Part shown: piece after piece, positions 1-9,466 of the stretch
Position numbering within the stretch: position 1 is the first letter of the stretch
Layout: each line of letters begins with the position of its first letter
From: Rhodococcoides kyotonense
GTDB lineage: Bacteria; Actinomycetota; Actinomycetes; Mycobacteriales; Mycobacteriaceae
DNA length: 64,000 nucleotides
Direction of reading: 5' to 3'
NCBI RefSeq assembly: GCF_900188125.1
Contig: NZ_FZOW01000009.1
Coordinates: forward strand, 62,001 to 126,000
Program-made: the position numbers and the translations under genes
Notes under the pieces: generated by a model
Seen by the model: the letters and a program-made list of their open reading frames with translations, nothing else
Told to the model about the DNA's origin: nothing
Databases searched by the model: none

Positions 1-61
1 TCCGACGGCCTACCTCCCGGCCGAGTCGTCCTACTGTGAATCGACTGCAGGACTACGGTGT

Positions 62-895
62 TCAACCAGCCCGACGGCCGGTCACGAGCAGGTACTCCCA
101 CTCCATTGCTCCCCCTCGGTACACCTCCTCGGCCTCGTCCTTCAAGGCTTCGTCCAGGGCATGAACCTTGTCCGGCTCACTGCCGATGCGGTTGTAGACC
201 GCGATTGTCGGTCCGTACTTCGCCTTGAAGAACTCCAGGAAGTCGGCCGGCCGCTCGAACATGTCGATGGCCAACCGGTTCGTGCTGAACTCGAGATCGA
301 CCACACGATCACCGAACAATTCGCGGACGTGTGCTTCGTCACCCCACAGTGGAGGTGGCTGCGCTCCCGGAGGTGGCGGGGCCGCGTACGGCTTCATCGT
401 CGCGAACATTCGCCCGATGAAGCCGGTCGGCGTCCAGTTGACGAGCCCGATCGACGCTCCGGGTCGCGCGACTCGGGTCAGTTCGTCCGCCGCGACTCGG
501 TGGTGCGGCGCGAACATGACCCCGATACACGACAGCACGGCATCGAATTCGCCGTCGGCGAACGGCAGCGCCTCGGCATCCGCCTCTGTCCATTCGATGT
601 CGTCGAGCCCACGCTCCGCGGCCAGGCGTCGACCCTCGGTGAACAACTCGGGCGTCAGATCGGATGCGACGACATGAGCACCGCACGCAGCCGCGGCCAG
701 CGACGCGTTTCCGCTGCCCGCAGCTATGTCGAGAACTCGTTGCCCCGGAGAGATCGAACACGCGTGAACGAGCACGGGTCCGAGCTCGCCGACCACCTCG
801 GATGCAATTGCGGGATAGTCTCCCATCCCCCACATCGATCGGTGAGCTGACTTGAGTGCGCGGTCGGCCGCTACGGTGTCCACAGATTCGGACAT
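62..895 (-). CDS. SAM-dependent class I methyltransferase
   Basis: This 277-residue protein has the class I methyltransferase fold. Motif I reads VLDIAAGSGNASLAA, an acidic residue follows at the end of the next strand (VVASDLTPEL), and the later stretch DAEALPFADGEFDAVLSCIGVMF is typical of UbiE/Methyltransf_11 enzymes. The substrate cannot be told. The start chosen is the ATG at 895, which has GGAGG about 7 bases upstream; a longer reading frame extends into the divergent promoter and neighbour and is rejected. It is transcribed away from an HxlR-type regulator that begins 150 bp away, so the regulator probably controls it. Family confident, substrate unknown. Confidence 0.85.
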   Translation of the reverse strand: MSESVDTVAADRALKSAHRSMWGMGDYPAIASEVVGELGPVLVHACSISPGQRVLDIAAGSGNASLAAAACGAHVVASDLTPELFTEGRRLAAERGLDDIEWTEADAEALPFADGEFDAVLSCIGVMFAPHHRVAADELTRVARPGASIGLVNWTPTGFIGRMFATMKPYAAPPPPGAQPPPLWGDEAHVRELFGDRVVDLEFSTNRLAIDMFERPADFLEFFKAKYGPTIAVYNRIGSEPDKVHALDEALKDEAEEVYRGGAMEWEYLLVTGRRAG

Positions 896-1046
896 GACAT
901 TTCTCCTCCCATGCAATCGGTAGTTGAATTGTCTGCGAGTCGATGGTAGAAGAGGCGCACCAGCCAGCTCCAGTACTGAATCCGTACCGCCGACCCCTGA
1001 AACGCTGACCGAACGACTCTGTCGGTCACCGCTGACCCGTCGTAGC

Positions 1047-1388
1047 ATGCGGCTCATGGGGGCGACCGACCATCTGCTGTGTCCTGCAGCCAAGGCGATG
1101 GAGCTGTTCGACGAGCGGTGGACACTACTCGTCGTCCGTGAACTCGTTCTGGGAAGCAAGCGGTTCAACGAACTCCGCCGACAACTCCCTGAGGTGTCTC
1201 CGAGCGTGTTGTCCAAGCGCTTGCACCGATTGGCGATCACCGGGATCGTCCGGAAAAGCATGGTCGACGGCGACGTCCACTATGTACTCACCGAGGCCGG
1301 GCGCGATCTACGGCCGGTCGTCGAAGCACTCGGCGCGTGGGGTGCGAGATGGCTCGAGAGCACCGACGACGCGTCGGCTCGATCCTGA
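1047..1388 (+). CDS. HxlR-family winged-helix transcriptional regulator
   Basis: The 113-residue product matches the HxlR/MarR-like pattern: CPAAKAMELFDERWTLLVVRELVLGSKRFNELRRQL, then SPSVLSKRLHRL as the recognition helix, then the wing with GDVHYVLTEAGRDL. A conserved Cys near the N-terminus (LLCPAAKAM) is often the sensing residue in this family. The start is placed at the ATG at 1047 because homology begins just after it; an upstream ATG at 924 would add 41 residues of low-complexity shadow sequence. It is divergent from the methyltransferase gene, the usual arrangement for an HxlR regulator and its target. Confidence 0.85.
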   Translation: MRLMGATDHLLCPAAKAMELFDERWTLLVVRELVLGSKRFNELRRQLPEVSPSVLSKRLHRLAITGIVRKSMVDGDVHYVLTEAGRDLRPVVEALGAWGARWLESTDDASARS

Positions 1389-1499
1389 CAAATCGGTACC
1401 CCGCTCGACCGTGTCGCGAGGATTCCGCGACCTGGATACGGAATGATCCAGGAGTAACAATGCTCTGCGGCAGAGTGCGCATGACTTCTGGAGGTAAGG

Positions 1500-2519
1500 G
1501 TGTCCGAGCATCGGGTTTTCGATGTGACTGTTCATGGCGACCACGAGGATCTCGACCGCCTCCTGAACGACCCGACCATTGCGGTTGTCGACACCGTGGA
1601 ACAACAGCAGACATCGCTTGCAGAACTGCTTCCCAGTCCGGCGGAGCGACTCGACGAGCCAACCCGATGGGTGCACTACCCGTGGCGACGGACGGTTGCG
1701 CGGATCCTCGGACCAGACGCGTTTCACCGCCTGCGCCTGGACCGGAACCGCAACAAGATCAGTGCCGATGAACAACTCGCATTTCGGGGCCTTCGGATCG
1801 GGGTTGTCGGGTTGAGCGTCGGGCACGCGGTCGCCCATACCCTGGCGCTGGAGGGGCTGTGTGGGGAGTTGCGTCTCGCCGACTTCGACGAGCTGGATCT
1901 GTCCAACCTCAACCGAGTTCCAGCCTCCATCCTGGACCTGGGACTCAACAAATCCGTCCTCGCGGCACGACGCATCGCCGAACTGGACCCTTACCTTCCG
2001 GTATCGGTATTCAGCGAAGGCATCACAGGAGAATCGATCGCCGAGTTCGTCGACGGGTTGGATCTCGTCATCGAAGAATGCGACTCGTTGGAAATCAAGC
2101 TGCTGGTCCGCAAACACGCGCGGCAGCGACGTATCCCGGTAATGATGGAAACCAGTGACGGCGGCGTGCTCGATGTCGAACGATTCGATCTCGAACCGGA
2201 GCGACCACTGCTGCACGGGCTCATGCCGGATCTCGACCCCGCCCAGTACTCGCAGTTGACCGCCGAACAGAAGACCGCGGCGGCCGCGTCGCTGCTCGAT
2301 CCCACCAAGATCACTGCTCGAATGGCAGCGTCGGTACCGCTCATCGGCTCGACCCTGTCCACCTGGCCGCAGCTCGGCAGCGACGTGGCGCTCGGTGGGG
2401 CCACGCTGGCAGCAGCCGTACGAGCATTCGGGCGGGGTGAACCACTCCCGTCCGGTCGCAGGCGCATCGATCTCGACGAGCTTCTGAAACTCGGTGAGGA
2501 TCCGCTCACACGACCCTGA
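1500..2519 (+). CDS. ThiF/E1-like adenylyltransferase-fold protein (Rv1355c/MoeY N-terminal type)
   Basis: The product has 339 residues. A Rossmann-type nucleotide-binding segment GVVGLSVGHAVAHTLALEG starts near residue 98, followed by LADFDELDLSNLNR, the signature of ThiF/MoeB/E1 proteins where the Asp binds ATP and the Arg acts in catalysis. There is no zinc-binding CxxC pair. The family relative is mycobacterial Rv1355c (MoeY), which as I recall carries an additional nitroreductase-like C-terminal domain; here the protein ends after the ThiF domain. The start is the GTG at 1500 with GGAGG at 1490-1494. No ubiquitin-like sulfur carrier is encoded next to it, so its role is unknown. Confidence 0.75.
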   Translation: MSEHRVFDVTVHGDHEDLDRLLNDPTIAVVDTVEQQQTSLAELLPSPAERLDEPTRWVHYPWRRTVARILGPDAFHRLRLDRNRNKISADEQLAFRGLRIGVVGLSVGHAVAHTLALEGLCGELRLADFDELDLSNLNRVPASILDLGLNKSVLAARRIAELDPYLPVSVFSEGITGESIAEFVDGLDLVIEECDSLEIKLLVRKHARQRRIPVMMETSDGGVLDVERFDLEPERPLLHGLMPDLDPAQYSQLTAEQKTAAAASLLDPTKITARMAASVPLIGSTLSTWPQLGSDVALGGATLAAAVRAFGRGEPLPSGRRRIDLDELLKLGEDPLTRP

Positions 2520-2657
2520 GATCTCGGTGTGGGTGTCGCCGGTGCCACCCCCGCGAACGGGTGACGACGCCGACACTGCATGGCATGTCAGCGCCCGAGC
2601 CAGTGCTCTCTAGGTAGTGTTCGTTCCATCCCCTTTCCGATACGAGGCCTTTCGACG

Positions 2658-3848
2658 ATGAATGTGTTTGCCCGGATGCGTCCGCCTTCGTTGGCGGGGT
2701 CGCGGCGTTCGCGTTTCGACACGCGCACCGCGATGGTGATATTGAGCGCTTCCGGGGCGGTTCCACTTCTGATCATTGCGTTGATCTCTCCGACGTTTCT
2801 ACGACCGAACGCTTTTCCGCTTCTGATCTGTGTACTGCTGTTCACCGCCGTAACCGTGCTGTTCGCAGTGAGAGTCGGACGGCTGACCGAGCAGCAGTTC
2901 ACCGTTCTGGGTTTCGGTGGAATGGCCGGCGTCGCGGTGAGTGCCTACCTGATCGCCGACCCAGCCGGGATGCGCGCTGTGACAGGGATGTTGGCCATCG
3001 TGCCTGCGATCGCAGCATCGGGGTCACCGCCCAGGGTGACGACATTTCTCACCGGGGTATCGGTCTCGATGGCGAGTGCCTTGTCGATCGTCGGCATGGG
3101 CTCGTCCGGCTGGGCAGTCACCTTCGTGGCAATAGGTGCAGCCGCCACTGCAGTCTTGGTTCCGGTCGCACTCATCTCCGGTCTTCGGCGCGCCCTGCAC
3201 ACGATCAACGAACAGCTGCAGGTGCTGGCCAGTACAGACCCCTTGACCGGCCTGGCAAATCGTCGTGGGTTGCTCACGCTTGCCGAGAAGTTGTTGGACA
3301 CCGCTGCCAAACAACGAGTTCAGATTTCTGCCTTGGTGGTCGACATCGACTTGTTCAAAACTGTCAACGACACCGACGGACATGCCGCAGGCGACCGAGC
3401 CCTCACCGCTGTCGCCGAGGCGCTGAATCATGCTGTCGACGACGTCGGTGCGCCGAACGCGATCGTGTCGCGCATCGGCGGAGAAGAGTTTCTCGTCCTG
3501 GCACCGAAAATGCCCGGCACGGTTCTAGCAGACGGAGTGCTCCACTGGGTCAGGTCGAACTGCACCGTCACCGTCAGCGTCGGTACGGTCACCGTCGACC
3601 TACACCAGTCTCTCCCCGGCAGGCAGCCGATTCGGCCACGACCGAACAGGACCGATCGAGACATCGATGCTGTTCTCGATCACGTGGTCCGTGCGGCGGA
3701 CAGTGCGCTGTACGAAGCAAAATCCGCCGGACGTGACCGCGCCCGCGACGCCGGGGTCCTCCAGCTGCCGTGGGGGGTGGACTCGGTGCGTGGCGCGCGA
3801 CTCGCACCGTCTGCCGATCCCCCCACCGCCATCACGCGGCGAGCATAG
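2658..3848 (+). CDS. Membrane-anchored diguanylate cyclase (GGDEF domain)
   Basis: This 396-residue protein would make cyclic di-GMP from two GTP. Residues about 25-175 hold roughly six hydrophobic segments forming a membrane sensor domain of unknown ligand. The GGDEF domain starts at DPLTGLANRR near residue 194 and carries the active-site motif GGEEF at 274-278, an active variant of GGDEF. I do not see an RxxD inhibitory site just upstream, so product inhibition may be absent. The start at ATG 2658 removes 26 residues of implausible upstream frame. The 3' end overlaps the convergent next gene by 17 bp. Confidence 0.85.
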   Translation: MNVFARMRPPSLAGSRRSRFDTRTAMVILSASGAVPLLIIALISPTFLRPNAFPLLICVLLFTAVTVLFAVRVGRLTEQQFTVLGFGGMAGVAVSAYLIADPAGMRAVTGMLAIVPAIAASGSPPRVTTFLTGVSVSMASALSIVGMGSSGWAVTFVAIGAAATAVLVPVALISGLRRALHTINEQLQVLASTDPLTGLANRRGLLTLAEKLLDTAAKQRVQISALVVDIDLFKTVNDTDGHAAGDRALTAVAEALNHAVDDVGAPNAIVSRIGGEEFLVLAPKMPGTVLADGVLHWVRSNCTVTVSVGTVTVDLHQSLPGRQPIRPRPNRTDRDIDAVLDHVVRAADSALYEAKSAGRDRARDAGVLQLPWGVDSVRGARLAPSADPPTAITRRA

Positions 3849-4557
3849 CGGCGGAGTTCCGCAGCGCCCGTGCGTCACGGTACATGCGGGACAGGACGAC
3901 GGGCTGCGCGTCGAGCTGGACCGTTCGCCGGTCCCACCACATGATCCGGGTGCGGTATCGGGCGTCGGGATAGGCAGCGAACGGTACGTGTTCGGCGACG
4001 CGTCCGCCCGATGACTCCCATCGTCGCAATACGTGTTCTGCAGCCGTCGCCATGATCCACCGAACGTTCATCGCATCCATCGTCGGCACTGCAACGCGCG
4101 CGAGCGCTCCTGCCACGGCTCCCCCGTCGGCGGTGTCGGAGCCCACCCACGCTGTCTTCATCTCGACGACGCCGTCTCCGATTCTCGCGTCGATCATGTC
4201 GCGAACCTGTTCCCGGCCGGGGTTTCCAGCCCACTCGGTCAGCGCGTGCGACTGCTGAGCGCTGCGGTAAGCACCTTGGCCACGAACACCGCCGACGACA
4301 TCGCCGGTCCGATCGATCGACACGAAGAACAGCGCAGTTTCCGACGCGATACGGTCCGCGTCCTGGTCGACTGCCACCTCGACGCCGTGCTTCGCATACG
4401 AGATGTGTGCTCCGCGAAGGTACTCGAACCACAGGTCGGGGTCGTCGTACGGTGTGGTGCGTACGAGTGTGAGGCCGGTGATGTCGTCGTGCACTTCAGC
4501 TCGTCCGACGTACCGTCGTGGTCGGGCTGGTGCTGTGTCGACAGTCGAGAAACTCAT
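3832..4557 (-). CDS. Conserved hypothetical protein, possible GNAT-like acyltransferase fold
   Basis: The 241-residue product has no motif I can name firmly. The stretch ALFFVSIDRTGDVVGGVRGQG resembles the strand-turn-strand that precedes the acyl-CoA loop in GNAT-type proteins, and later parts (DMIDARIGDGVVEMKTAWVG, VRWIMATAAEHVLRRWESSGGR) fit a GNAT or FeeM-like N-acyl amino acid synthase fold. That is inference. The start is the ATG at 4557 with GAAAGG six bases upstream; a far longer open frame upstream is antisense to the DUF4436 gene. It converges on and overlaps the diguanylate cyclase gene. Confidence 0.6.
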   Translation of the reverse strand: MSFSTVDTAPARPRRYVGRAEVHDDITGLTLVRTTPYDDPDLWFEYLRGAHISYAKHGVEVAVDQDADRIASETALFFVSIDRTGDVVGGVRGQGAYRSAQQSHALTEWAGNPGREQVRDMIDARIGDGVVEMKTAWVGSDTADGGAVAGALARVAVPTMDAMNVRWIMATAAEHVLRRWESSGGRVAEHVPFAAYPDARYRTRIMWWDRRTVQLDAQPVVLSRMYRDARALRNSAAMLAA

Positions 4558-4797
4558 GGCAGACCTTTCGAGGGGGCCGATCCGAACGGACCGGATAGGA
4601 AACGTGTGAGATGTCGGCGCTCGTCGAAAGAAACAGGCGCCGTGCTCGATTCTCTGTGTCGGACGCTCGGTGCACAACGTAGGCGGAGTTTCTGGGCCAC
4701 ACCGGCACTGCCGCATGCGGCCCGGCGATAGACTTCCGCCACATCGGTGTTCGTGTCGCGACACCCTCGTCAGGTCCGACCAGGAAAGGGCCACCTC

Positions 4798-5640
4798 ATG
4801 GGCGCGCAAGACACGGATACCCCAGTCTCCCGGCGAAAGCCCTGGCGTGCAGCCGCTCTCGTCGGTGCGTTCGTCGCGGTGTACGTGGTCGTTCTGTTCG
4901 GCTATGCCGCGGGAGACAGGGGCGACGCACCCGACGACCGCGCGCCGGACGACTCGGGTGCTCTCGTGTATCTCGACGTTGTGGCAGTCGACGGTGAGAA
5001 TTTCTCGATCGACGCCCGAGTGTCGGTCTATCCGGGGACCGAATTGGTCGATGACAGCGGCTTTCTGAGCGACGACCTCGTCGTGGATGTCTCGCCCTTG
5101 GCTGCCGGTGGGCGTCTCGAATTCGACCGTGGAACGAGGCCGTCCGCTCAGCCGATATCGCTCTACGCGGACGGAGACATCACGCGCTGGCCGTTCGACG
5201 TGCACGAGTCGACGGACGTCACGGTGAGAGTCGTGGACGGTTCCTCTCCGGTCCCCTCCACCGTCGCGGTCACCGATTCGCTGACGGGGTGGACGATCTC
5301 GTCGAGCGTCGATGCGACGGCACAATCCCTTGGTATCACGGCCGAGCGGACAGGAGCCTCGTGGATCTTCGCGCTCGCTCTGTGCGGCGTGCTTCTCGTT
5401 CTGCCGGTGTGCGCCTTGTTCGTGTCCATCCAGACCCTGCGGTCCCGCAGGAAGTTCCAGCCTCCGATGGTCACCTGGTTCGCCGTGATGCTCTTCGCGG
5501 TCCTCCCTCTGCGCAACCTGTTTCCGGGGAGCCCTCCGATCGGTTCGTGGGTGGACTACGCGCTCGTAGTGTGGGTGGTCGCAGGCTTGGCAACCGCGAT
5601 GGCGCTGTACGTGCTCACGTGGTGGCGTCAAGCCCCCTGA
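4798..5640 (+). CDS. DUF4436-type membrane protein
   Basis: This is a 280-residue protein with one N-terminal transmembrane helix (AALVGAFVAVYVVVLFGYA), a roughly 150-residue extracytoplasmic beta-rich region, and three C-terminal helices. The ending NLFPGSPPIGSWVDYALVVWV is the recognisable signature of the DUF4436 family, common in mycobacteria and rhodococci and of unknown function. The start is ATG 4798 preceded by AGGAAAGGG. It shares direction with the downstream transketolase-like gene after a 77 bp gap, but a functional link is not evident. Confidence 0.75.
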   Translation: MGAQDTDTPVSRRKPWRAAALVGAFVAVYVVVLFGYAAGDRGDAPDDRAPDDSGALVYLDVVAVDGENFSIDARVSVYPGTELVDDSGFLSDDLVVDVSPLAAGGRLEFDRGTRPSAQPISLYADGDITRWPFDVHESTDVTVRVVDGSSPVPSTVAVTDSLTGWTISSSVDATAQSLGITAERTGASWIFALALCGVLLVLPVCALFVSIQTLRSRRKFQPPMVTWFAVMLFAVLPLRNLFPGSPPIGSWVDYALVVWVVAGLATAMALYVLTWWRQAP

Positions 5641-5717
5641 AAGAGCAACGCACTCGTTTCGCCGCACGGTTGCCTACTGTGGAGCACGGGAAGCTGCTCC
5701 ACCGTCTGGGAGGGTGT

Positions 5718-8018
5718 ATGACTGCGTCACCGAACGGCGACATTCTGGCCGAGATCGAACGGCGTGTCCTGTGGTTGTCGACATCGATGATCCACCATGC
5801 CAACCGCATTCGTCCGAATCCCACCGGCATGAAAGTCGGTGGGCATCAGGCGTCGTGCGCGTCGATCGTCACCATCATGACGACGCTTTGGTTCGAGCAG
5901 CTCAGGCCCGGTGACCGTGTGTCGGTCAAACCGCACGCGTCCCCTGTCCTGCACGCGATCAACTATCTGCTCGACGGTCTCGACGAGGCCTACCTCACCA
6001 CATTGAGGCAGTTCGGTGGCCTCCAGTCCTACCCGAGCAGGATCAAGGATCCTGACGCCGTGGACTATTCGACCGGTTCGGTCGGAATCGGCGCCACCGC
6101 ACCCATCTGGGGCGCCATCGCCCGACGCTACGTCGACACCGCATTCGGCGATACCGGCAGCGGGAGGCAGTACTCGCTCGTCGGAGACGCGGAACTGGAC
6201 GAAGGCGCGATCTGGGAAGCGGTCATGGACACTTCGGTCGCCGAGCTGGGCGAGATCGTCTGGATCGTCGACCTCAACCGTCAGTCGCTCGATCGAGTCG
6301 TGCCGAACATCGCCGCCGACCGGTTGAGCCGCATGTTCGACGCTGCCGGCTGGCAGGTCGTCGTCGTCAAGTTCGGCGCTTTGCTCGAGTCGCTGTTCGC
6401 GCAACCCGGAGGCGACGCACTGCGTCGGCGAATCCTGGACATGCCGAACCCCGAGTATCAGCGGCTGTTGCGCTGCACCGCCGAGCAGGTTCGGCTACGC
6501 CTCCCCGGGGCGGGTACCGATGCCGCCGACATCGAGAAGGCGATCGTCGATCTCGACGACGCCACACTCCTTCGCGCCATTCGCAATCTCGGTGGCCACG
6601 ACATCGACGCGCTCCGGCACGCGTATGCGCAGATCGACGACACTCGCCCGACCGTCGTCATCGCGTACACGATCAAAGGCCATGCGCTCCCGACGGAGGG
6701 ACATCCGCAGAACCATTCGTCGTTGTTGACCGTCGACCAGTACGACGCTCTGGCACGTGATCTCGGCACCGATCCGGCACGACCATGGCGAAAGTTCGAC
6801 GACGGGAGCGAGGCGGCGGCTCTGTGCGCGGCGCGAGCAGGTGCGCTGGCGAGGGAAGAGATACGTCGGACTCCCCCGCCGCCCGTTCCCGACGACATGG
6901 GCAGAACTCCGTCGGGCACGTCGACCACTCAGGCCGCGTTGGGTCGGGCGCTGCTCGATCTGACGAGGGAGGCTCCCGACGTCGCACAGCGAGTCGTGAC
7001 CGTCAGTCCCGACGTCACATCGACGACCAACCTGGCCGGATGGCTCAACAAAGTGGGCGTCTGGTCGCCCACCGAACGTCGCGATTGGTTCGACGACGAC
7101 GCCGAAACCATCATGCATTGGCGAGAGAGGCCGACGGGCCGGCACATGGAACTGGGTATCGCCGAGACCAATCTCGTCGGCCTGATCGGTGAGCTCGGCG
7201 CGACGTGGAGCCGGTGGGGTCAACCGCTGTTCCCCATCGGTGTGCTGTACGACCCGTTCGTGGAGAGAGCGTTGGAGCCGTGGTCGTACGGCATCTACGC
7301 GGGCGGGCAGTCGATTCTCGTCGGGACACCGTCGGGCGTCACGCTCGCAGCCGAAGGTGGTGCACACCAGTCGATCACGACGCCGTCCATCGGCCTCGAG
7401 CAACCCGGGTGCATCAGTTACGAACCCGCGTTCGCGATCGACACCGAATGGACTCTGTTCGCGAGCATCTCACGTCTGGGTCGCCCGGACGGTACGTCGT
7501 CGTACCTTCGATTGTCGACGCGTCCGGTGGATCAGACACTCGCGGCAGTTCCCGCTGATGCGGCAGCAAGGGAACGTCGGCGACAGCATGTGGTCGCGGG
7601 CGCATACGTGCTGCGAGCCGAGTCCAGGCCCGACGTCGTTCTGGTTGGGATGGGCGCAATGATGACCGAGACCCTCGCCGCCGCCGACCGTCTCGCCGAC
7701 ATGGGTACGAAGGCGAGGGTCGTCTGCGTCACGAGTCCGGGCTTGCTGTTCGAGGCGGTGCAGGCGCGACGCGGATTGGCCGACGCGCCCACGTGGATAC
7801 TCGATCAGGTTTTTCCGGCGTCCCGACGCGCCCCGATCGTCACCGTCCTCGACGGGCACCCGCACACGCTTGCATTCCTGGCCGGGCTCGACGGGGTCGG
7901 TGGTGCGTCACTCGGTGTGACGGGATTCGGGCAGGTGGGTTCGCTCGAGGAGGTCTATCGCTACCACGGCATCGATACCGACGGCATCGTGCGAGCGGCG
8001 TTGAATCTCGTCGAATGA
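5718..8018 (+). CDS. Transketolase-family ThDP enzyme, AceE-like (pyruvate dehydrogenase E1-type)
   Basis: This 766-residue protein aligns by eye with the homodimeric pyruvate dehydrogenase E1 (AceE). GGHQASCASI matches AceE GGHMASFQS, PHASP is the GHxSP-type loop, and GDAELDEGAIWEA with DLNRQSLD forms the ThDP/Mg motif. The pyrimidine domain has GIAETNLVG with the catalytic Glu, followed by the AceE-like EGGAHQSITTPSI. It is shorter than AceE (about 890 residues), mainly at the N-terminus. No E2 or E3 gene is adjacent, so the true substrate (pyruvate, another 2-oxoacid or a ketose) is open. The start is ATG 5718 with AGGG upstream. It may convert a 2-oxoacid by decarboxylation. Confidence 0.75.
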   Translation: MTASPNGDILAEIERRVLWLSTSMIHHANRIRPNPTGMKVGGHQASCASIVTIMTTLWFEQLRPGDRVSVKPHASPVLHAINYLLDGLDEAYLTTLRQFGGLQSYPSRIKDPDAVDYSTGSVGIGATAPIWGAIARRYVDTAFGDTGSGRQYSLVGDAELDEGAIWEAVMDTSVAELGEIVWIVDLNRQSLDRVVPNIAADRLSRMFDAAGWQVVVVKFGALLESLFAQPGGDALRRRILDMPNPEYQRLLRCTAEQVRLRLPGAGTDAADIEKAIVDLDDATLLRAIRNLGGHDIDALRHAYAQIDDTRPTVVIAYTIKGHALPTEGHPQNHSSLLTVDQYDALARDLGTDPARPWRKFDDGSEAAALCAARAGALAREEIRRTPPPPVPDDMGRTPSGTSTTQAALGRALLDLTREAPDVAQRVVTVSPDVTSTTNLAGWLNKVGVWSPTERRDWFDDDAETIMHWRERPTGRHMELGIAETNLVGLIGELGATWSRWGQPLFPIGVLYDPFVERALEPWSYGIYAGGQSILVGTPSGVTLAAEGGAHQSITTPSIGLEQPGCISYEPAFAIDTEWTLFASISRLGRPDGTSSYLRLSTRPVDQTLAAVPADAAARERRRQHVVAGAYVLRAESRPDVVLVGMGAMMTETLAAADRLADMGTKARVVCVTSPGLLFEAVQARRGLADAPTWILDQVFPASRRAPIVTVLDGHPHTLAFLAGLDGVGGASLGVTGFGQVGSLEEVYRYHGIDTDGIVRAALNLVE

Positions 8019-8026
8019 CTCGTGTG

Positions 8027-8043
8027 CGTCCACTGAGTGGACG
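8027..8043 (+). terminator. Short hairpin after the AceE-like gene
   Basis: A short inverted repeat (CGTCCACT/AGTGGACG) lies 9 bp after the stop codon of the transketolase-family gene. It lacks a T tract, so it is at best a weak terminator or a transcript-end stabiliser. Confidence 0.35.
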
Positions 8044-8176
8044 TATCGCGATCGGTCGACCGCGGCATGAGCAGAATCGGAGCGAAGTCGGTACTGCCCT
8101 ACCCGTCGGTGGCATCCAGTGCCACACTGAGACCCAGTAGACATAGTTGGACATCCATCTTCGCTGGAGGAATTTC

Positions 8177-9367
8177 GTGACTACATCTGTCATCGTTGCC
8201 GGTGCTCGCACTCCGGTCGGTCGACTGTCCGGGTCGCTCAAGGACCTGTCGGGATCCGATCTCGGCGGAATTGCCATCAAGGGTGCGCTCGACAAGGCAG
8301 GTGTCGCGCCGGAGGCGGTCGAGTACGTCATCATGGGCCAGGTACTCACCGCCGGTGCAGGCCAGATCCCCGCACGCCAGGCCGCCGTCGCGGCGGGTAT
8401 TCCGATGGACGTGCCCGCATTGACGATCAACAAGGTATGCCTGTCCGGCGTCGACGCCATCGCGCTCGCCGACCAGCTGATCCGCGCCGGTGAATTCGAG
8501 GTCGTCGTCGCCGGCGGTCAGGAGTCGATGACGCAGGCTCCGCACATGCTCGAGAAGAGCCGCGCCGGTTTCAAGTACGGCGACGTCACGATGAAGGACC
8601 ACCTCGCCTACGACGGCTTGTACGACATCTTCACCGATCAGGCTATGGGCGGACTCACCGAATCCCGCAACGAAGGCGCGACCGCGTCCACCCGCGAGGA
8701 GCAGGACGCGTTCGCTGCGGCCTCCCACCAGCGCGCGGCGACGGCGTGGAAGAACGGCGTGTTCGACGACGAGGTCGTGCCGGTGTCGATCCCGCAGCGC
8801 AAGGGCGATCCGATCGTCTTCTCCCAGGACGAGGGCATCCGCGCCGATACGACGACCGAGACGCTCGCGAAGCTGCGTCCGGCGTTCAGCAAGACCGGCA
8901 CCATCACTGCGGGCAACGCCTCGACCATCAACGACGGCGCTGCGGCCGTGATCGTGATGAGCAAGGCCAAGGCCGAGTCGCTGGGACTCGAGTGGATCGC
9001 CGAGATCGGCGCGCACGGCGTCGTCGCAGGCCCGGATTCGTCGTTGCAGTCCCAGCCTGCCCGCGCGATCGTCAAGGCGTGCGCGAAGGAAGGGATCGAT
9101 CCGAAGGATCTGGACCTGATCGAGATCAACGAAGCCTTCGCCGCGGTCGGCATCGCCTCGACCCGCGAACTCGGAATCGACGAGTCGAAGGTCAACGTCA
9201 ACGGCGGCGCGATCGCGATCGGTCACCCGCTCGGCATGTCCGGAGCGCGCATCGCACTGCACCTCGCGCTCGAACTGAAGCGTCGCGGCGGAGGCGTCGG
9301 CGCAGCCGCACTGTGCGGCGGCGGCGGACAGGGCGACGCACTGATCGTCCGCGTGCCGAAGCAGTAA
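8177..9367 (+). CDS. Acetyl-CoA C-acetyltransferase (thiolase)
   Basis: This 396-residue thiolase condenses two acetyl-CoA or cleaves 3-ketoacyl-CoA. The nucleophilic cysteine lies in NKVCLSG (Cys88), the covering loop His in NEAFA and [10 protein letters not shown], and the second active-site Cys in [12 protein letters not shown] near the C-terminus. Length and motifs agree with biosynthetic-type thiolases such as FadA4 (Rv1323). The start is GTG 8177 with CTGGAGG at 8164-8170. Codon use is very strongly biased to G/C-ending codons, suggesting good expression. A strong hairpin follows, so it is probably monocistronic. Confidence 0.93.
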   Translation: MTTSVIVAGARTPVGRLSGSLKDLSGSDLGGIAIKGALDKAGVAPEAVEYVIMGQVLTAGAGQIPARQAAVAAGIPMDVPALTINKVCLSGVDAIALADQLIRAGEFEVVVAGGQESMTQAPHMLEKSRAGFKYGDVTMKDHLAYDGLYDIFTDQAMGGLTESRNEGATASTREEQDAFAAASHQRAATAWKNGVFDDEVVPVSIPQRKGDPIVFSQDEGIRADTTTETLAKLRPAFSKTGTITAGNASTINDGAAAVIVMSKAKAESLGLEWIAEIGAHGVVAGPDSSLQSQPARAIVKACAKEGIDPKDLDLIEINEAFAAVGIASTRELGIDESKVNVNGGAIAIGHPLGMSGARIALHLALELKRRGGGVGAAALCGGGGQGDALIVRVPKQ

Positions 9368-9382
9368 GCCTCGAGCAGCAAT

Positions 9383-9422
9383 GAACGAGTGGCGCGAACC
9401 GGAATGGTCGCGCCACTCGTTC
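9383..9422 (+). terminator. Strong intrinsic-type hairpin after the thiolase gene
   Basis: A perfect 15 bp inverted repeat (9383-9397 with 9408-9422, loop of 10 nt) starts 15 bp after the thiolase stop codon. There is no T tract, which is common for actinobacterial terminators. Confidence 0.7.
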
Positions 9423-9466
9423 GCGTTGCACACGGAGTACGCGTGCATCGACGAAAGGCTCCTTTC

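Noticed and set aside
3832..5667. 611-residue reading of the GNAT-like gene
   Set aside because: The first 370 residues are antisense to the DUF4436 gene; the real start at 4557 has a ribosome binding site.
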